This document shows positions 60,016 to 64,000 of a stretch of DNA of 64,000 nt, in pieces (position 1 is the first letter of the stretch; each line of letters begins with the position of its first letter). This stretch comes from Ruminiclostridium sp. (lineage in GTDB: Bacteria > Bacillota > Clostridia > Oscillospirales > Ruminococcaceae), in contig JAGBLA010000055.1 in NCBI GenBank assembly GCA_017635675.1, forward strand, positions 1 to 64,000. The letters are read 5' to 3'. The translations under genes and the position numbers were made by a program. The notes under the pieces were generated by a model, which was not told where the DNA came from, made no database searches, and saw nothing but the letters and a program-made list of their open reading frames with translations.

Positions 60016-61302
60016 TTATCTTCCGTGAAGCACTTCGCACGGACTTAACCGTAGAAGCATTCTTATAGCGGGTATGCAGCCAAGCAGCGTAACTATCACC
60101 ACGAGCACCGCCACCAGAGGTATAACCACAGGCCGCATGGTTATCGCCGAGCCGAATACCGAATGACCGATTATCTGCGCAAATCCCCAGCCCGCGAAAA
60201 ATCCCGCGGTGCCGCCGATTATCGCGGTCACGGTTATCTCCGTCAGCACGAGCCCCGAAACCGAGGAGTTCTGCGCGCCTATCGCCTTCATAAGTCCCAT
60301 TTCAGCACTGCGCTCCATAACGCTCGCGGTAACGAGATTGCAAATGCCGAGCGCCGCTCCGATAAGGCTCAGTATCGTTATAAGAGTCATAAGGAGCTGT
60401 GTCTTTTCGAGTATCGCGCCCTCGGAATCCGCCACCTGTCTTACGGGAGCCGCCACCGAGTCGGTTATGACCTCCTGTATCTGATAACATATCGAGCTTG
60501 CGTATGCCGTGCAGTACCATGTTTCGTACTGCGCTATCGTCAGCGATTTCGGATCCTTCGCCGCCTTTATCGCAAGGTCGTTTTCGGGAGTTGTGAGCGC
60601 GCTCACCTCGATGCTGTCTATTTTTCCGTCCAGCCCGTCAAGAGACTGCGCCGCGTCAAGAGGCATGAATACTTTGTCGTCCTCGTCGCCGCCCGCGTCG
60701 AATATCCCGACCACGTTCACGGTGATGTCGGAGACCGTACCCGTGAGATGCAGCGTGTCACCCGATTTTATACCGAGCTTTTCCGCAAGGGCTTTTCCAA
60801 CCATTGCGCCGCCGCTTCCGCCGGACTGTTCATCGAGCCATTTTCCGTCGGTAACTTCCCACCAGCTTCTCATGCTCGTAACACCCGCATCGAGCTGCTC
60901 ACCCGTGGGGAGCTCCATGTGGTGGTTGAACCATGTTCCCACCGCCGTTGCCTTTGAACCGTCATCGAGGGTCACTCCCGCGTTGATAAACGGCGCGTAG
61001 TCGATAATGTTGAACGCCCAGAATATAGTCTTTATCTTTCCGAGCTCATCCTCAAGCAGATAAGCGCCAGTGCCGCCTTCTCCCTCGACTTCATACAGGG
61101 AGGAGAGCACCGAGTTCTCCTTCGGCACAACTGTGATGTTTGCGCCGTATGTCTTGAGCTCCTGGTTCACCTTGTCGCCAACATCGAGCATAACGCTCAG
61201 CATTGCTGTGGCGAGCGACGCGCCGAGCGCTATGGTGAACGCTATCATCAGCATTTTCTTCCACTGACGGAACAGAGTTCCGAATATCATTCTGAAAAAC
61301 AC
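60016..61302 (-). CDS. FtsX-type ABC permease 1 of the iron system
   Basis: The 428-residue protein has the same FtsX layout: a start helix, an outer domain of about 260 residues (with KTYGANITVVPKENS) and three end helices preceded by SVMERSAEMGLMKAIGAQN (about 325-343). The start is GTG 61302 with GGAAGG upstream; an ATG at 61290 is an alternative. It begins 6 bases after the DUF2318 gene. With permease 2 and the ATPase it makes the ABC part of the P19-type system. Confidence 0.92.
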   Translation of the reverse strand: MFFRMIFGTLFRQWKKMLMIAFTIALGASLATAMLSVMLDVGDKVNQELKTYGANITVVPKENSVLSSLYEVEGEGGTGAYLLEDELGKIKTIFWAFNIIDYAPFINAGVTLDDGSKATAVGTWFNHHMELPTGEQLDAGVTSMRSWWEVTDGKWLDEQSGGSGGAMVGKALAEKLGIKSGDTLHLTGTVSDITVNVVGIFDAGGDEDDKVFMPLDAAQSLDGLDGKIDSIEVSALTTPENDLAIKAAKDPKSLTIAQYETWYCTAYASSICYQIQEVITDSVAAPVRQVADSEGAILEKTQLLMTLITILSLIGAALGICNLVTASVMERSAEMGLMKAIGAQNSSVSGLVLTEITVTAIIGGTAGFFAGWGFAQIIGHSVFGSAITMRPVVIPLVAVLVVIVTLLGCIPAIRMLLRLSPCEVLHGR

Positions 61303-61308
61303 GCCGCG

Positions 61309-62568
61309 TCACATCCTTCCCTTGAATTCGCTCTCGTGCTCAAGAAGCCCCGATATAGGCACATAAATAGTGCCGTTCTCGATCTTGTAATCAATGACTA
61401 TGGGGTTGCAGCCGCCCTTGAAACCGATAGTGTTGATGTTCATGACAACGTCGCAGAGCTTGCAGACCACCTGTCCGTCCTTCTCGTAATAGCCTGTCTC
61501 GCCGCATATATCGCAGGCATCGAGACCTATTCCGTAGGAGGAGGAGTTTGGCTTTTTGATGACTATGAACCGTATCTCCTTGCCGCTCTCGGTATTGTAG
61601 CCGAAACGGTGAAGATGCCCGTCTTCAACCATTTCAAAGGGTACGCAGATATTTCCGTCAGCCTCGGGAGCGTGCTCAACCGGGGAAAGCTCGACAGGCT
61701 TGTTGACATACGCCTTTACTGCCGTCATGCAGATGACCGACACGGCAAGGCAGGAAACGACTGTGGTCGCCCAGCGGCGGATAACTATGTACTTCTTCTT
61801 TATCTTGCGCTTCTGTGCGGGATTGTCATACGGCTCCTTCGCGCGCACGCTCTTTATCAGCAGTCCTATCGGCACCAGAAGCGCTATACCGATTGTTACG
61901 TACAGGAACACCTCGGAATGATTGGTGGAGAATTTGGCAATGTTGAAAAGGAATGTGTTGGATTTCACCCAGCGCTTGGAAATAAGTACATTCACCATGA
62001 CCATAAGCTGTCTTACCGCGTTGGAAGTAAGCGCGACGGTCATAATGACAAACGCGGCATTCCGTGACAGCCGCACTGCTCCCGCTCTCACCGCGATGCA
62101 GGTAACGAGCATAAGAATGCCGCCGAGCACTGCACCTATGTTCTTGAACAGCACGTTCGTGGAGAAAACGCCATTCTCGTTGAGCCATATCGTCACGGGA
62201 TAGCCGATAAAATCAGGCAGAGCGTAGAAAAGCGCAGCCGCGAGCACTGCCGTGAGTGCGATAAGTGATACGAGTGTCCCCGCACGGGGCAGCTTTCTGC
62301 GAAGTGCCGCAAAAATAAAGAATATCACCAGCATTCCGAGAGAAATGCTGAAAACGATGAAATTTGCTATCATGGTATCTATCAGCTTTGTGAAATTCTT
62401 CAGATACGCCATGATGCCTGCTCCGAGGATACCCGCGCACACACCTGTGAACGCCGCGATCTTCCCCGCGAGGTTATTATATGAAAGCTTCATGTACCCG
62501 AGGATAAGTCCCGAAATGACTGCCGCGGTTATCAGAAGCTCTGTTGCCGAGATCAGATATTTAAGCAA
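61309..62568 (-). CDS. DUF2318 membrane protein with Cys-rich Fe-S-like tail
   Basis: The 419-residue protein has about nine membrane helices (to about residue 300), then a C-terminal outer or soluble domain. That domain has the DUF2318 signature: DACDICGETGYYEKDGQVVC followed by KLCDVVMNINTI and GFKGGCNP, with two Cys-x-x-Cys pairs. A homologue lies next to p19 in the Campylobacter iron locus. The start is TTG 62568, with GGAGGGAG properly spaced. The family is thought to take part in iron handling or reduction at the membrane; its exact chemistry is not established. Confidence 0.9.
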   Translation of the reverse strand: MLKYLISATELLITAAVISGLILGYMKLSYNNLAGKIAAFTGVCAGILGAGIMAYLKNFTKLIDTMIANFIVFSISLGMLVIFFIFAALRRKLPRAGTLVSLIALTAVLAAALFYALPDFIGYPVTIWLNENGVFSTNVLFKNIGAVLGGILMLVTCIAVRAGAVRLSRNAAFVIMTVALTSNAVRQLMVMVNVLISKRWVKSNTFLFNIAKFSTNHSEVFLYVTIGIALLVPIGLLIKSVRAKEPYDNPAQKRKIKKKYIVIRRWATTVVSCLAVSVICMTAVKAYVNKPVELSPVEHAPEADGNICVPFEMVEDGHLHRFGYNTESGKEIRFIVIKKPNSSSYGIGLDACDICGETGYYEKDGQVVCKLCDVVMNINTIGFKGGCNPIVIDYKIENGTIYVPISGLLEHESEFKGRM

Positions 62569-62606
62569 AATGCGCTCCCTCCATTTTTGTCAGAAAACAC
62601 GCGAAA

Positions 62607-62648
62607 GCGCCGTGCCGTACTTTGCACAGCAAATATACGGAACAGCGC
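62607..62648 (-). promoter_or_regulatory. intergenic hairpin between p19-like and DUF2318 genes
   Basis: GCGCCGTGCCGTA (62607-62619) and TACGGAACAGCGC (62636-62648) form an imperfect 13-bp stem. It has no T run on the minus strand, so it may stabilise or process the mRNA rather than end it. Confidence 0.45.
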
Positions 62649-62668
62649 GTTCGTTATGAAGAAAAGAA

Positions 62669-63367
62669 TTACCACTCCTGGGGTATGTACTCCCAACCTT
62701 CATGCTCAACAATGAGGTTGCCGTTTCCGAAGTATTCATCGAATGAACCGCCGGGGCCTGTCTCCGCGTCTGTGTGGAGCAGATAGCCGTTCTCCTCGGG
62801 GCTGTGGATAGTTATCTTGAGCTTGTATGTGTCAGCATTCGGGAGCTTTACGTTAGCGCCGTAGTGCGGACCGTCGGAAGCGCTCATTTCCATGAATGTT
62901 CCGGAAGCCGCGGAGCTGCCGTCGGAGCCTATCACATCATAATCAACTGTGAGGTAAGGGACCCAGTCACCTACGCCGAAACCTACCGTGTTTTCGAGTG
63001 CAGAGATGTCAGCTTCAAGGTGAATATTGAAGTCCTCGATATTTCCGTTGCCGCCGGACATCGGAACAGGCTGGAAGTAAACAGCCGATACATTAAGGAA
63101 ACCTACTTCCTCGTCCTCGAATATCGGGTATTCCTGGAAACCTGCAGCAGCCTCGTCGGCAGCGGCAGCCTCTGTCTTTACGGTAGCGTCAGCGCTCTCG
63201 GCAGCCTTTGTTGTCCCCTCTGTTGCGGCAGCAGTTGTTGTATCTGCGTTTGCAGCAGGTGCGGGAGCTGCGGTAGTTGTTGCTGCGTTATTTCCACTGC
63301 AGCCTGCGAATGCCATTGCCGATACGGCAAGCATAGCGATAAGCGCAGCTTTTCTTGTGTGTTTCAT
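62669..63367 (-). CDS. P19-like iron-binding lipoprotein
   Basis: P19 is the periplasmic Fe2+ (and copper) binding protein of the Campylobacter iron system. The 232-residue product starts with a lipoprotein signal (AVSAMAFAGC, Cys23) and a Thr/Ala-rich linker to about residue 72. The domain has all the expected parts: a VGFLNVSAVYFQPVPM strand, His and Glu in FNIHLEADI, GVGDWVPYLTVDYDV, Met in FMEMSASDGPHYGANVKL with the next His, and a His in LLHTDAETG. These match the P19 metal ligands. GGAGG lies 8 bases before the ATG. The Cys anchor replaces the free periplasmic state of the Gram-negative protein. It follows the FTR1-like gene. Confidence 0.92.
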   Translation of the reverse strand: MKHTRKAALIAMLAVSAMAFAGCSGNNAATTTAAPAPAANADTTTAAATEGTTKAAESADATVKTEAAAADEAAAGFQEYPIFEDEEVGFLNVSAVYFQPVPMSGGNGNIEDFNIHLEADISALENTVGFGVGDWVPYLTVDYDVIGSDGSSAASGTFMEMSASDGPHYGANVKLPNADTYKLKITIHSPEENGYLLHTDAETGPGGSFDEYFGNGNLIVEHEGWEYIPQEW

Positions 63368-63441
63368 AAAAAACCTCCGTATATTGAATATTTGCGGTAA
63401 TACCGCTTATTTCCAAAAGCAGTTCATCTGCTATAGAAAAC

Positions 63442-64000
63442 TTAGTTTTTGGCAGCGGCAGGCTTTGACTGCTTCTGCTTTTTTGGTTTCTTCGGTTTCG
63501 GAGCAAGCTCCTCCGCGAACTGTTCGTCCGTCTCGGTCAGATAATGTATGCCGTCCGCGATACCGAGGAAGAACGGTATCAGCGACCAGCAGAACACCGC
63601 GTAAAGTATGCCCTGACCGTATTTGCCGATGTAGAACTTGTGTATGCCGAGCCCTCCGAAGATGAGAGCCACGATACCGGCTTCCTTCCTGTTGTTCCTC
63701 TGCCACTTCATCATCACGAAGATAAGGAAGGTAATAAGGATAAGTATAAGCTGCGGTATCAGTGTTTCATAGCAAGGGTAAATGCCGAGCACGTCGAAAA
63801 CGTCATTCGACGGTATTATCGCAGCGAGGAAATCCGGTGAGGTGTAGCTTATCACATCACCCTCGATAAGCTCCTTGATGCCCGCGCCGAGGAAAGATAT
63901 CGACATTATGAACATCAGTATGCTCGTTCCGAGGAAGAAAGGCTTTATCGGGAGCTTTACGCTGAAGAAACGTATCGCGATGAATACGAACACAAGCACT
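63442..64000 (-). CDS. FTR1-family iron permease, C-terminal part, fused to TM2 domain (right edge truncated)
   Basis: The gene runs off the right edge, so its N-terminal half with the REGxE iron motifs is not seen. The first 95 visible residues match the end of FTR1 permeases: FFSVKLPIKPFFLGTSILMF, GAGIKELIEGDVIS, then VLGIYPCYETLIPQLILI. After a basic linker comes a TM2-type domain (KEAGIVALIFGGLGIHKFYI, then GILYAVFCWSLIPFFLGIAD and a DGIHYL segment) and a Lys/Pro/Ala-rich tail. The TM2 fusion is unusual for FTR1. It is the first visible gene of the operon; the P19-like gene follows 74 bases later. In Campylobacter an FTR1 permease gene also sits next to p19. Confidence 0.88.
   Translation of the reverse strand, partial: VLVFVFIAIRFFSVKLPIKPFFLGTSILMFIMSISFLGAGIKELIEGDVISYTSPDFLAAIIPSNDVFDVLGIYPCYETLIPQLILILITFLIFVMMKWQRNNRKEAGIVALIFGGLGIHKFYIGKYGQGILYAVFCWSLIPFFLGIADGIHYLTETDEQFAEELAPKPKKPKKQKQSKPAAAKN

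Overview
The window reads as a chromosomal segment of an anaerobic, spore-related Gram-positive gut or rumen bacterium, most likely Oscillospiraceae (Ruminococcus-like). The pointers are an alpha/beta-type small acid-soluble spore protein, a SigI/RsgI-type sigma/anti-sigma pair beside a Cthe_2159-like polysaccharide-binding secreted protein, a fumarate reductase, near-consensus TTGACA/TATAAT promoters, GGAGG ribosome binding sites and frequent TTG/GTG starts. The genus is an inference; there is no rRNA in the window.

1-10.6 kb is an accessory, rearranged region: a left-truncated TIR-like gene with a small membrane-protein partner, the dTDP-L-rhamnose operon (rfbA-rfbB-rfbD-rfbC, with a duplicated rfbD 5' end), an intact IS4-family element with a 10-bp target duplication, small unknown genes, and a decayed IS66 element whose right end is joined to a broken P-loop kinase gene. 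A broken AbrB/SpoVT-like regulator follows. 10.7-21.7 kb holds a CPBP protein, a GNAT acetyltransferase, the SigI-RsgI-Cthe_2159 module, a CAP-domain protein, an EamA/DMT-type transporter, a RadC-family protein, a PreA-like enzyme and the spore protein. Two 160-bp hairpin-forming repeats (MITE-like) lie here, one of them between a promoter and the preA-like gene.

21.8-38 kb is mostly housekeeping and envelope: a membrane-anchored nucleotide-sugar dehydratase, a chemoreceptor, an AlkD-like repair protein abutting pnuC, a Na/Pi cotransporter, ZapA plus a U32 protein, and a co-directional run esterase-nitroreductase-lysA-nudix-trmB. 38.2-38.65 kb carries four tRNAs (Val, Asp, Gly, Cys) followed by a duplicated terminator. 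39-46 kb has an ldhA-like gene lacking the catalytic Arg, mrp, and the unit lepA-hemW-dus-DUF4177-SDR. 46.3-51.2 kb has two unknown membrane proteins, a HAD phosphatase and a methyltransferase/specificity pair (HsdM-HsdS) with no restriction subunit nearby.

51.2-64 kb (minus strand) is the most striking part: at least 14 tightly packed genes running FTR1-type iron permease (fused to a TM2 domain, cut by the window edge), P19-like lipoprotein, DUF2318 membrane Fe-S protein, two FtsX-type permeases, an ABC ATPase, an FMN-binding lipoprotein, an unknown exported protein, the fumarate reductase subunits C-A-B, a transglutaminase lipoprotein, DUF4418, and a further FtsX permease plus ATPase. The first part matches the layout of the Campylobacter P19 iron system; joining it to a flavinylated carrier, fumarate reductase and a second MacB-like transporter suggests a linked iron-uptake/redox system.
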